DNA of 12,276 nucleotides from Lysobacterales bacterium UBA5700 (GTDB taxonomy: Bacteria > Pseudomonadota > Gammaproteobacteria > Xanthomonadales > Xanthomonadaceae): positions 20,577 to 32,852 of the forward strand of contig DIHI01000024.1 of assembly GCA_002420085.1 (NCBI GenBank), in the 5' to 3' direction. The position numbers and the translations under genes were made by a program. This document shows, in pieces, positions 6,600 through 12,276 of the stretch; within the stretch, counting starts at the first letter, position 1, and each line of letters opens with the position of its first letter. The notes under the pieces were generated by a model. The model was not told where the DNA came from, made no database searches, and saw only the letters and a program-made list of their open reading frames with translations.

Positions 6600-9314
6600 A
6601 TGACCGACCCTGCTTCGATCCGCGTCGCGCGCCTGACTCGGGCCGCCCCGGCCATCCTGGCCTCGACCGCTCTGGGCCTGCTGCTGAGCGCCTGCACAGC
6701 AGCCAGCGATTCGCTCGACGGCGACACGGCCACCGGCACCGGCACGGACAGTCCGGCAGCGACAGCATCGAAACTGCATGTCGCCTCGCCCGACTGGCGC
6801 GACCAGATCATCTATTTCGTGATGCTCGATCGTTTCGACGACGGCGATCCCGGCAACAACGACCAGGGCGCCGGTGAATACGATCCCGATGACCATCGCA
6901 AGTTCAGTGGTGGTGATCTGCGCGGGGTGACCCGGCGGATCGATTACATTCGCGGCCTCGGCGCCACCGCCGTGTGGATCACCCCACCGGTATCCAACCA
7001 GTGGCTGGACGAGCGGGTCGGCTACGGCGGCTATCACGGCTACTGGGCCGAGCACTTCATGAAGGTTGATCCGCACTTCGGCACGCTCGATGACTATCGC
7101 GCCCTGTCCTCGGCCCTGCATGATCAGGGCATGTACCTGATCCAGGATGTGGTGGTGAACCACACCGGCAACTTCTTTTCCTACGATCACACCTGGCGCG
7201 CCGACGATCCGACCCAGGGCTACAGCCGCAACCCGGCCTCGCGGCCGGTCGCCGCACCCAGCCAATGGCCGTTCTCGCTGAACGATCCACGCATCCCCGA
7301 ACACCGCGAAGCAGCGGTCTATCACTGGACCCCGACCGTTTCCGATTTCGGCGACCACTGGCAGGAACAGAACGGACAACTGGCCGACCTCGATGATCTC
7401 AATACGGAAAGCCCCCTGGTGCGCCGAGCACTGCGCGAGAGCTACGGCTACTGGATTCGCGAAGTGGGTGTCGACGCCTTCCGCATCGATACGGCCTACC
7501 ATGTGCCGGCCGAATACTTCCGCGACTTTCTCGACGCCGACGATCCCGAGTTCCCCGGCATCCGCGAGGTCGCCCGGCAGACCGGACGCAGCGACTTCCT
7601 GGCCTTCGGCGAGGGCTTCGGTGTCGATAAAGCCTACGACGATCGCCTGACCCGCAAGCTCGACAGCTACCTTCGTGATGGCGACGGTCAGCCCTTGCTG
7701 CCCTCGATGATCAACTTCCCGCTGTATGGCAGCCTGGGCGATGTGTTTGCGCGGGGCCGCCCGAGTGCCGAACTGGGCGATCGCATCCGCACGATGATGC
7801 GTGTGCATGCCGACCCTCACCGCATGCCGAGCTTCATTGACAACCACGATGTCGATCGCTTCCTCGCCGGCGGCAGCCAGGCCGGTCTCCGGCAGGCATT
7901 GCTGGCGATCCTGACCTTGCCTGGCATCCCGACGCTGTACTACGGCACCGAGCAGGGCTTCAGTGAACCGCGCAAGGCGATGTTCGCCGGAGGCCATGGC
8001 GCCGGTGGTCGCGATCATTTCGATAGCCAGTCCCCGCTGTACCGCTTCCTGCGCGCCGCCATCGCACTGCGGCGCGGCAACCCCGTGTTCTCTCGCGGCA
8101 CCCCCGAGGTGCTGCACGAGAATCCCGCTGCCGCCGGTGCCCTGGCCTATCGCATGCAGCATCAGGATCAAACCGCCCTGGTGGTGTTCAACAGCGCCGA
8201 TGCCGACACCCTGCTGGCCAACCTCGACACCGGCCTGCCGAGCGGCACCCGGCTGCGGCCGGTGTTCAGTCTGCACGATGAAACCGAAGCGCAGACGGTC
8301 GGCGCGGACGGCCTGCTCAGTCTGCGTCTGCCGGCACGAGCCGGTCTGGTGTGGTTGGTCGATGATCAACCGGCCGCGCCACCCGAACCCGCAGCACGAC
8401 TGACCCTCGACACCATCGGCGACCAACCGGCGCCGGGCACCAAGCCCAGGCAGTTCGATGGCGACTTCACGGTCAGCGGTCGCGCCGAGGGTCTCGACCA
8501 ATTTCGCCTGGTGGTCGATGGCGATCTCGACCACGCCCAGACGATCCATCCCGATGCCGATGGCCGTTGGCAGGCGCGCATCGATACCGCCAGCATGATC
8601 GACCCGCAGGTCAATCACAGCATCGTGGCCTGGGCCGACAGCGGTGTCACCTCACCGACCCGGCACTTCAAGGTCGCCCGCGACTGGCAGCGTCTGGCCG
8701 ACGTGGCCGATCCGGTCGGCGATGATACCGGCCCGAGCGGCCGCTACCGCTACCCCGATGACCCGACCTGGAGCGATGCCCGGCACATGGACATCCACCA
8801 CATCCGGGTCGAAGCGGCCGGTGGCGCACTGCGGTTGGACGTCACACTCGATGCCATCAGCACCATCTGGAACCCGAGCAACGGCTTCGACCACGTCGCC
8901 CTGACCCTGTTCATCGAACTGCCCGGACGCGACCACGGAACGTCGGTGATGCCCTTGCAGAATGCCGAACTGCCCGATGGCATGCGCTGGCACTATCGCC
9001 TGCGTGCCGGCGGCTGGAGCAATGCACTGTTCCGTGCCGAAGGTGCCAGTGCCGACCATGAAGGCACACCGCATGCACCCGGCGCCCGCATCGAGGTCGA
9101 TCGCGACCAACGACGCATCCGCTTCACCTTCCCCGCTGCCGCGCTCGGCCGACCGGAAGCCCTGTCCGGCGCTCGACTGTACCTGACCACCTGGGACTAC
9201 GACGGCCGCTATCGTCCCCTGCTGCCCGACGGCGATGCCTATGCCTTCGGCGGCGGTGACGGCGCACGCGATCCCCTGATCATGGATGACAGTGGCGTGA
9301 TCGTCTTGCCGTGA
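6600..9314 (+). CDS. Large GH13 lipoprotein with Ig-like and glucodextranase-type C-terminal domain
   Basis: A 904-residue multidomain alpha-glucan hydrolase. The lipoprotein signal peptide ends in lipobox LSAC with C32; Thr at +2 fits outer-membrane sorting. A Ser/Thr/Ala/Asp-rich linker (about 33-60) leads to a GH13 domain (about 63-490) with the calcium-site-like LDRFDDGDPGNND (76-88), DVVVNH (183-188), FRID with nucleophile D297, FGEGF with acid/base E338, and DNHD ending at D417. A beta-sandwich C-domain covers about 505-587, an Ig-like segment about 600-692, and the C-terminal part from about 700 resembles the DOMON-like domain of glucodextranase (DPVGDDTGPSGRYRYPDD at 704-721, WNPSNGFDHVALTLFIELPG at 757-776). 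Start 6600 is preferred over the ATG at 6576 because GGGAG lies seven bases upstream. It probably binds insoluble or cell-surface glucan through the C-terminal modules. Specificity is not determined. Confidence 0.93.
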   Translation: MTDPASIRVARLTRAAPAILASTALGLLLSACTAASDSLDGDTATGTGTDSPAATASKLHVASPDWRDQIIYFVMLDRFDDGDPGNNDQGAGEYDPDDHRKFSGGDLRGVTRRIDYIRGLGATAVWITPPVSNQWLDERVGYGGYHGYWAEHFMKVDPHFGTLDDYRALSSALHDQGMYLIQDVVVNHTGNFFSYDHTWRADDPTQGYSRNPASRPVAAPSQWPFSLNDPRIPEHREAAVYHWTPTVSDFGDHWQEQNGQLADLDDLNTESPLVRRALRESYGYWIREVGVDAFRIDTAYHVPAEYFRDFLDADDPEFPGIREVARQTGRSDFLAFGEGFGVDKAYDDRLTRKLDSYLRDGDGQPLLPSMINFPLYGSLGDVFARGRPSAELGDRIRTMMRVHADPHRMPSFIDNHDVDRFLAGGSQAGLRQALLAILTLPGIPTLYYGTEQGFSEPRKAMFAGGHGAGGRDHFDSQSPLYRFLRAAIALRRGNPVFSRGTPEVLHENPAAAGALAYRMQHQDQTALVVFNSADADTLLANLDTGLPSGTRLRPVFSLHDETEAQTVGADGLLSLRLPARAGLVWLVDDQPAAPPEPAARLTLDTIGDQPAPGTKPRQFDGDFTVSGRAEGLDQFRLVVDGDLDHAQTIHPDADGRWQARIDTASMIDPQVNHSIVAWADSGVTSPTRHFKVARDWQRLADVADPVGDDTGPSGRYRYPDDPTWSDARHMDIHHIRVEAAGGALRLDVTLDAISTIWNPSNGFDHVALTLFIELPGRDHGTSVMPLQNAELPDGMRWHYRLRAGGWSNALFRAEGASADHEGTPHAPGARIEVDRDQRRIRFTFPAAALGRPEALSGARLYLTTWDYDGRYRPLLPDGDAYAFGGGDGARDPLIMDDSGVIVLP

Positions 9315-9332
9315 TCGACCCACAGGACGCTT

Positions 9333-9378
9333 GGCCTCAGGCGGACAGGCCCCTCAGTCGTCTCACTCGCCAGACGAC
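9333..9378 (+). terminator. Tandem hairpins after the GH13 gene, possible terminator
   Basis: Two adjacent inverted repeats begin 18 bp after the GH13 stop. The first pairs GGCCT (9333-9337) with AGGCC (9347-9351) over a 9-base loop. The second pairs GTCGTCT (9357-9363) perfectly with AGACGAC (9372-9378) over an 8-base loop. There is no T-tract after either, so this is not a standard intrinsic terminator; it could stabilise the 3' end or assist factor-dependent termination. Confidence 0.35.
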
Positions 9379-9518
9379 GATTGCGCGGATTTGATCGCCC
9401 TCATGCCACCGAAAACGCGACACCCTCGTGTACGGCACAGCGCTTGCAACGGCGAGCCGAGGTCGATGTTCATCAGTTGAAGAATCACGCATACTGACGA
9501 CGCGCCCACCCCTCCTCA

Positions 9519-9548
9519 TCGTGCCATTTGTTGCATGGAATGGCACGA
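9519..9548. repeat. Perfect 10-bp inverted repeat upstream of the GTPase module
   Basis: TCGTGCCATT (9519-9528) and AATGGCACGA (9539-9548) are exact reverse complements separated by a 10-base spacer, TGTTGCATGG. The right arm ends 25 bp before the first start codon of the module. The geometry (two half-sites, centres 20 bp or two helical turns apart) suits a dimeric DNA-binding regulator; as RNA it would form a stable 5'-leader stem. The sequence shows the repeat; which role applies is inference. The winged-helix-like protein encoded next is an obvious candidate binder. Confidence 0.6.
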
Positions 9549-9573
9549 CTGACCGTAATGGACACGAGAGTGC

Positions 9574-10323
9574 ATGGACAATCATCGACACCCCATGACC
9601 AAGCTCAGGCTGGGCGCCGAGCTGCTGCCATCCGCCGAAGTCGGATTGGTGAGAGCCTTGGTACAACTGGCTGCCGCCAACGGGAATGCTGATCTTCACT
9701 GGGTGTTCGTTGACGCACCGCCTTACGACGCATTGATCACCGATTCCAGTGTCGATCCGAGCATCGTGCAGGGTCGGGCGTCGGCCATCCTCGTGGTCGG
9801 CGGACAACATCAGGCTCCGGGCCGCGACAGGCTGCAACGCCCGATAACCGGAGAACAACTGGAACGCTGGCTCCTGGCTCAGCAAGCCGCTCGACCGATC
9901 GAGTGTGCTGCACCCGACATCGCTGCTGCGCAATCGAACGCCGCCGAACCGCCGTGGCTGGATGGCCCCGACTCCGCGCGTCCGATGATCGAACCCGATG
10001 CCGGAGACGGGATCGCTTACCGCCTCGTGCGTTGGCCACCCAATGTCATGCTGCAAAACGACCGGGGGCGTGTGCGCATGGCGACCCTCATGTCGCGCCG
10101 TCCCTTGCGCCTGAGCGAACTGGCCCACATCACCGAGCAGCCGGTGGAGCACTGTCTGAAATTCGTGCAGTCGCTGCGCAGTCTTGGACTTCTGGAGGTT
10201 ATCGCAGTGTCACATCCGTCTGCTTCCGCCGTTGCCGAAGCACCCATCGACCCCCAGCGGGCGAATCGCTGGAATCTGGTTCGCAGCATCCGCTCCCGCC
10301 TTGGACTCACGGCTTCGGAATGA
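9574..10323 (+). CDS. Pseudo-receiver-like / winged-helix-like protein of a GTPase-roadblock module
   Basis: A 249-residue soluble protein not belonging to a named family that I recognise. The N-terminal part (about 10-103) alternates strands and helices like a response-regulator receiver: LHWVFVDAPP at 41-50, AILVVGG at 71-77 and LQRPITGEQLERWL at 87-100, where the last resembles the KP-plus-helix end of receivers with Arg in place of Lys. No acidic pocket or phospho-acceptor Asp is clear, so it would be degenerate. A Pro/Ala/Asp-rich linker (105-145) joins a C-terminal region (about 148-210) whose helices RPLRLSELAHI and VEHCLKFVQSLRSLGLLEV look like a winged helix, comparable in position and size to DUF742 (CvnC) of actinobacterial conservons. 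The basic tail is RSIRSRLG. The stop overlaps the GTPase start (ATGA), which implies a common complex or pathway. The ATG at 9574 has GAGAG upstream; M8 (9595) is an alternative. Confidence 0.82.
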   Translation: MDNHRHPMTKLRLGAELLPSAEVGLVRALVQLAAANGNADLHWVFVDAPPYDALITDSSVDPSIVQGRASAILVVGGQHQAPGRDRLQRPITGEQLERWLLAQQAARPIECAAPDIAAAQSNAAEPPWLDGPDSARPMIEPDAGDGIAYRLVRWPPNVMLQNDRGRVRMATLMSRRPLRLSELAHITEQPVEHCLKFVQSLRSLGLLEVIAVSHPSASAVAEAPIDPQRANRWNLVRSIRSRLGLTASE

Positions 10324-10868
10324 GTACGGAATACAAGATCCTGTTCACCGGCACCATGGGTGCAGGCAAGACCACCGCCATCGCCACCGTCAGTGAGATA
10401 CCACCGCTGGTGACCGATGTGCGCAACTCCGATGCCTCGATCGCCAAAGCCGAGACGACGGTCGGCCTGGACTTCGGGCAGATCAGTCTGGACGGTGGCC
10501 ACCGAGTGCGCCTGTTCGGCACACCGGGCCAGGTCCGCTTCGATTTTCTGTGGAAGATACTGGTCCGCAACGCGCTGGGTCTGATCATCCTTGCCGACAA
10601 CTCACGCCCGGACCCGCTGGCCGATCTGACAACCTACCTCGACGGCTTCGCGGAAGAACTCGATCGCGTGCCCTGCGCCATCGGTGTCGGTCGCATGGAA
10701 GGCCATCCCTCACCAGATATCGACGCCTATGCCGATATGTTGGCTGCCAAGGGCCGCATGTTTCCGGTGATTCCGGTCGATGTCCGCCGACGCGACGATG
10801 TGCTACTCCTGATCGATACACTGCTGGCCCAGATCGAGGCCGGCCTGATGGACGAACTGCCGAGATGA
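10320..10868 (+). CDS. Ras-like small GTPase (COG2229 / CvnD-like)
   Basis: A 182-residue P-loop GTPase predicted to act as a GTP/GDP switch at the membrane or cell pole. The Walker A loop GTMGAGKTT is at 11-19, followed by SEIPPLVTDVR (25-35), the switch I-like ETTVGLDFG (45-53) and the G3 element FGTPGQVRF (66-74), then the hydrophobic strand LGLIILADNS (86-95). G3 lacks the usual DxxG aspartate but is normal for the conservon GTPase family, which shares IPPLRTE, TTVAMDFG and LFGTPGQ(D/E)RF. The G4 position reads GVGRMEG (122-128) instead of NKxD, so base recognition may be altered. The C-terminus VIPVDVRRRDDVLLLIDTLL is family-typical. There is no prenylation-like end or membrane segment. 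It shares ATGA overlaps with both neighbours, so all three should be translated together, and roadblock partners encoded next are expected to bind it as GAP or effector scaffold. The nucleotide preference is inferred. Confidence 0.92.
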   Translation: MSTEYKILFTGTMGAGKTTAIATVSEIPPLVTDVRNSDASIAKAETTVGLDFGQISLDGGHRVRLFGTPGQVRFDFLWKILVRNALGLIILADNSRPDPLADLTTYLDGFAEELDRVPCAIGVGRMEGHPSPDIDAYADMLAAKGRMFPVIPVDVRRRDDVLLLIDTLLAQIEAGLMDELPR

Positions 10869-11281
10869 TCGATTCCCCCATGAACAGCGCTCAGATCACC
10901 CGACTCGCCACCACTGCGGTGGCGGTCGCCCAACGCGAAGCGGAGTGCATCCTGCAAGAAGTGGACGGCGTGCATGCCGTCGTGATTGCCACCGCCGATG
11001 GCTTCGAGATCGCGGCCGCGCAGGTCCGACCGGTCGATGTTGCACGCATCGCTGCCTTGGCCAGCTCGATCGCAGCGATCGGTGAAGTCGTCTCGGCAGA
11101 AGCGGGCTTGGGGCGTCATCGGAGTCTGCTGGTCGATACCGCAGATGGCTTTGCCGTGGTCCACAACGTGCAACGCAGTGACATCAACCTGGTCATCAAT
11201 GCGATCGCAAGCGCAGACGCACTGATCGGTCGTGTCAACCACCGCACCGCTGAAGCCGCTCGGCGACTTGCCGAGTCCTGA
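10865..11281 (+). CDS. Roadblock/LC7-like protein 1
   Basis: A 138-residue protein with the roadblock/LC7 layout: an N-terminal helix (SAQITRLATTAVAVAQREAECIL, about 8-30, here described only by position), strand GVHAVVIATADGFEIAAA (35-52), a long helix with VARIAALASSIAAIGEVVSAEAG split around 59-81, strands SLLVDTADGFAVVHNV (87-102) and a C-terminal helix. The VVIATADGFEIA stretch is the family's characteristic strand-turn-strand, as in MglB and CvnB. Such proteins dimerise and regulate a small GTPase, here surely the one upstream. The ATG at 10865 overlaps the GTPase stop (ATGA). A second ATG at 10880 (M6) is possible; neither has a strong ribosome site, consistent with coupling. No signal peptide or membrane segment is seen. 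Confidence 0.88.
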   Translation: MIDSPMNSAQITRLATTAVAVAQREAECILQEVDGVHAVVIATADGFEIAAAQVRPVDVARIAALASSIAAIGEVVSAEAGLGRHRSLLVDTADGFAVVHNVQRSDINLVINAIASADALIGRVNHRTAEAARRLAES

Positions 11282-11285
11282 TTCG

Positions 11286-11666
11286 ATGCAGCAGGCAGGA
11301 GTCGCTCACTATTTGCGCGCGATGGCCGATATGACTGGCATCGATACCTGTGCCCTTGTCGATGTAGAAACCGGCATGGCCTGGCATGTCGCCGGACGCC
11401 TGCCGCAACAGGACGTACTGGTCGAAGCAGCAACCGACTACTGGCGGATGTACCTGCGCAGCCGGAGCGTACCGAAACCCTACGGCGAGCTGCGAGCCCA
11501 CATCATGCTGTATGCACAGGGCCGCATGACCATCGCCCCGTGCGGTGATGGCACGGTGCTGGTGTGCTTCTCGCAGGACGCACAGCCGATCGACTGGTCA
11601 GCCTGGATGCAACAGGCTCGTGTATTGCAATCGCATCTGATGCAGGCTCGTTCGCATGGCACATAG
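11286..11666 (+). CDS. Divergent roadblock-like protein 2
   Basis: A 126-residue protein 4 bp after roadblock 1, evidently in the same operon. It shows roadblock-like secondary structure: helix VAHYLRAMADMTG (6-18), strands DTCALVDVETGMAWHVAG (20-37), helix EAATDYWRMYLRS (47-59), strands ELRAHIMLYAQGRMTIAPCG (68-87) and TVLVCFS (90-96), then the helix WSAWMQQARVLQSHLMQ (104-120). The turn VDVETGMAW matches the position of the D-x-x-x-G turn in roadblock proteins. It is unusually rich in Trp, Met and Cys and diverges strongly from its two relatives in the window, so it may have a different partner. The ATG at 11286 is chosen; an in-frame GTG at 11232 would overlap roadblock 1 by 50 bp and adds residues that do not look like the fold. 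The function is inferred from fold and context. Confidence 0.78.
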   Translation: MQQAGVAHYLRAMADMTGIDTCALVDVETGMAWHVAGRLPQQDVLVEAATDYWRMYLRSRSVPKPYGELRAHIMLYAQGRMTIAPCGDGTVLVCFSQDAQPIDWSAWMQQARVLQSHLMQARSHGT

Positions 11667-11875
11667 GCAACACACCTGGTCATCGGACGACCTGCCGGTG
11701 CAGGCGGGGGTCATCGGGGCTCTGAAGGCGCGGTACGGCTCCACCCGGCGTAACGGACACCGCCACCACGCACGGACGCGATATTGAAGAACGGCCAGGG
11801 GCGCATCGGTTTCGTGCGTGCGATGCCGCCCTTCACATGACACGCACACACGACAACCTTTCAAGGACTACCGAC
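11667..11875. other. Gap inside the roadblock module, with stem candidates
   Basis: These 209 bp contain no convincing gene. A short stem CCTGC-CGGT-GCAGG (11691-11704) follows roadblock gene 2 by 24 bp but lacks a T-tract. CACGCACGGA (11767-11776) can pair with TTCGTGCGTG (11811-11820), one G-T pair included, over 34 bases. No standard promoter was recognised. The gap length suggests the last roadblock gene has its own promoter or is regulated by RNA processing. Confidence 0.45.
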
Positions 11876-11878
11876 GTG
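11863..11878 (+). promoter_or_regulatory. Ribosome binding site that sets a GTG start
   Basis: AAGGA at 11863-11867 lies eight bases before GTG at 11876. This is the best ribosome site in the module and favours the GTG over the in-frame ATG at 11837, which has no such site. The resulting N-terminus (MATIKQTLDELL) matches what roadblock proteins of this size normally show. Confidence 0.75.
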
Positions 11879-12235
11879 GCAACCATCAAACAAACACTCG
11901 ACGAACTCTTGACCGCCGACGGCGCCCTGTGCGCGGCCATCGTTGACAGCAACAGTGGCATGATGCTGGGATCGGCCGGCTCCGGCGTAGACTTGGAAGT
12001 CGCCGCCGCTGGCAACACCGAAGTGATGCGCGCCAAGATGAAGGTCATGCGCGCCCTTGGCCTGAATGACGTGATCGAAGACATTCTGATCACCCTGGGC
12101 AAGCAGTACCACATCATCCGCCCGTCATCGCGCAAGGAAGGAGTGTTCATCTACTACGTGCTCGACAAGGCCCGTTCCAACCTGGCCATGGCGCGACGCA
12201 AGGCGCAGGACGTGGACAAGGATCTCTCGTTCTGA
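11876..12235 (+). CDS. Roadblock/LC7 domain protein 3
   Basis: A 119-residue roadblock/LC7 protein, the most canonical of the three. Helix ATIKQTLDELLTADG (2-16) leads to strand-turn-strand ALCAAIVDSNSGMMLGSAG (17-35), helix LEVAAAGNTEVMRAKMKVMRAL split around 40-61, strands DVIEDILITLGKQYHIIRP (65-83) and GVFIYYVLDK (89-98), and a charged C-terminal helix with RRKAQDVDKDL. Length equals a single-domain family member. The phrase ITLGKQYHIIRP is typical of proteobacterial stand-alone roadblock proteins. It probably modulates the GTPase encoded upstream or a related GTPase. It stands 209 bp from the preceding gene and uses a GTG start with a strong ribosome site, so expression may be uncoupled from the operon. 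The 41 bp after its stop hold no recognisable terminator. Confidence 0.9.
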   Translation: MATIKQTLDELLTADGALCAAIVDSNSGMMLGSAGSGVDLEVAAAGNTEVMRAKMKVMRALGLNDVIEDILITLGKQYHIIRPSSRKEGVFIYYVLDKARSNLAMARRKAQDVDKDLSF

Positions 12236-12276
12236 CGACCCGCACCTGCGGATCGTGCAGCACGACACGCACACCC

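Larger units (their letters stand above)
9315..9573. other. Intergenic boundary between glucan locus and GTPase module
   Basis: This 259-bp gap holds no supported gene on either strand. It contains two small hairpins soon after the GH13 stop and a perfect 10-bp inverted repeat just before the next gene, reported separately. No convincing -35/-10 pair with normal spacing was found: TTGAAG at 9477-9482 and CATACT at 9490-9495 are only 7 bases apart. The gap is larger than any other beside the divergent region, so it is the likely boundary between two transcription units. Confidence 0.6.

Noticed and set aside
5958..8618. Very long minus-strand open frame (886 codons) opposite the antiporter and GH13 genes
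   Set aside because: The opposite strand encodes two unmistakable proteins with full catalytic motifs; the antisense product has no recognisable domain and spans their boundary.
9519..9560. Sigma-54 promoter, because TGGCACGA and TTGCA occur here
   Set aside because: The two elements are in the wrong order and spacing: no TTGC follows TGGCACG at the required distance on either strand.
9337..10152. Minus-strand open frame opposite the first gene of the GTPase module
   Set aside because: The plus-strand gene is ATGA-coupled to the GTPase and has coherent helices and strands; the antisense product does not.
11232..11285. GTG start giving an 18-residue extension of roadblock-like protein 2
   Set aside because: It would overlap roadblock 1 by 50 bp, and the extra residues are not part of the fold; ATG at 11286 fits the operon spacing.

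Overview
The window is a GC-rich stretch of bacterial chromosome with tightly packed genes. Protein content points to a gammaproteobacterium of the Xanthomonadales/Lysobacterales type: paired GH13 lipoproteins around a sugar MFS carrier, a B3-type metallo-beta-lactamase-like protein, and a small GTPase with roadblock proteins. This placement comes from gene content and codon use only. No tRNA, rRNA, insertion sequence, phage gene or CRISPR array was seen.

Left half, minus strand (5042 down to 1): a possible four-gene unit. It runs from a sugar MFS transporter, to a GH13 alpha-amylase-family lipoprotein, to an exported prolidase/imidazolonepropionase-like amidohydrolase, to a subclass B3 metallo-beta-lactamase-fold protein cut by the window edge. 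The last two genes are translationally coupled. The first two suggest outer-surface or periplasmic starch/maltodextrin breakdown with import of the products.

Middle, plus strand (5295-9314): a CPA2-type cation/proton antiporter, then a second, larger GH13 lipoprotein with an Ig-like segment and a glucodextranase-type C-terminal domain. The 252-bp divergent region between the two strands carries a 14-bp near-palindrome (5172-5185) of the LacI-family type, so both halves may be one alpha-glucan regulon.

Right part, plus strand (9574-12235): a different module. A protein with a degenerate receiver-like N-terminus and a winged-helix-like C-terminus is followed by a Ras-like GTPase and two roadblock/LC7-fold proteins, joined by ATGA overlaps or a 4-bp gap. 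A third roadblock protein follows after a 208-bp gap. The gene set closely parallels the actinobacterial conservons (CvnB roadblock, CvnC DUF742, CvnD GTPase), without a visible histidine kinase. It is the most promising under-described system here. A perfect 10-bp inverted repeat (9519-9548) sits just upstream of its first gene.
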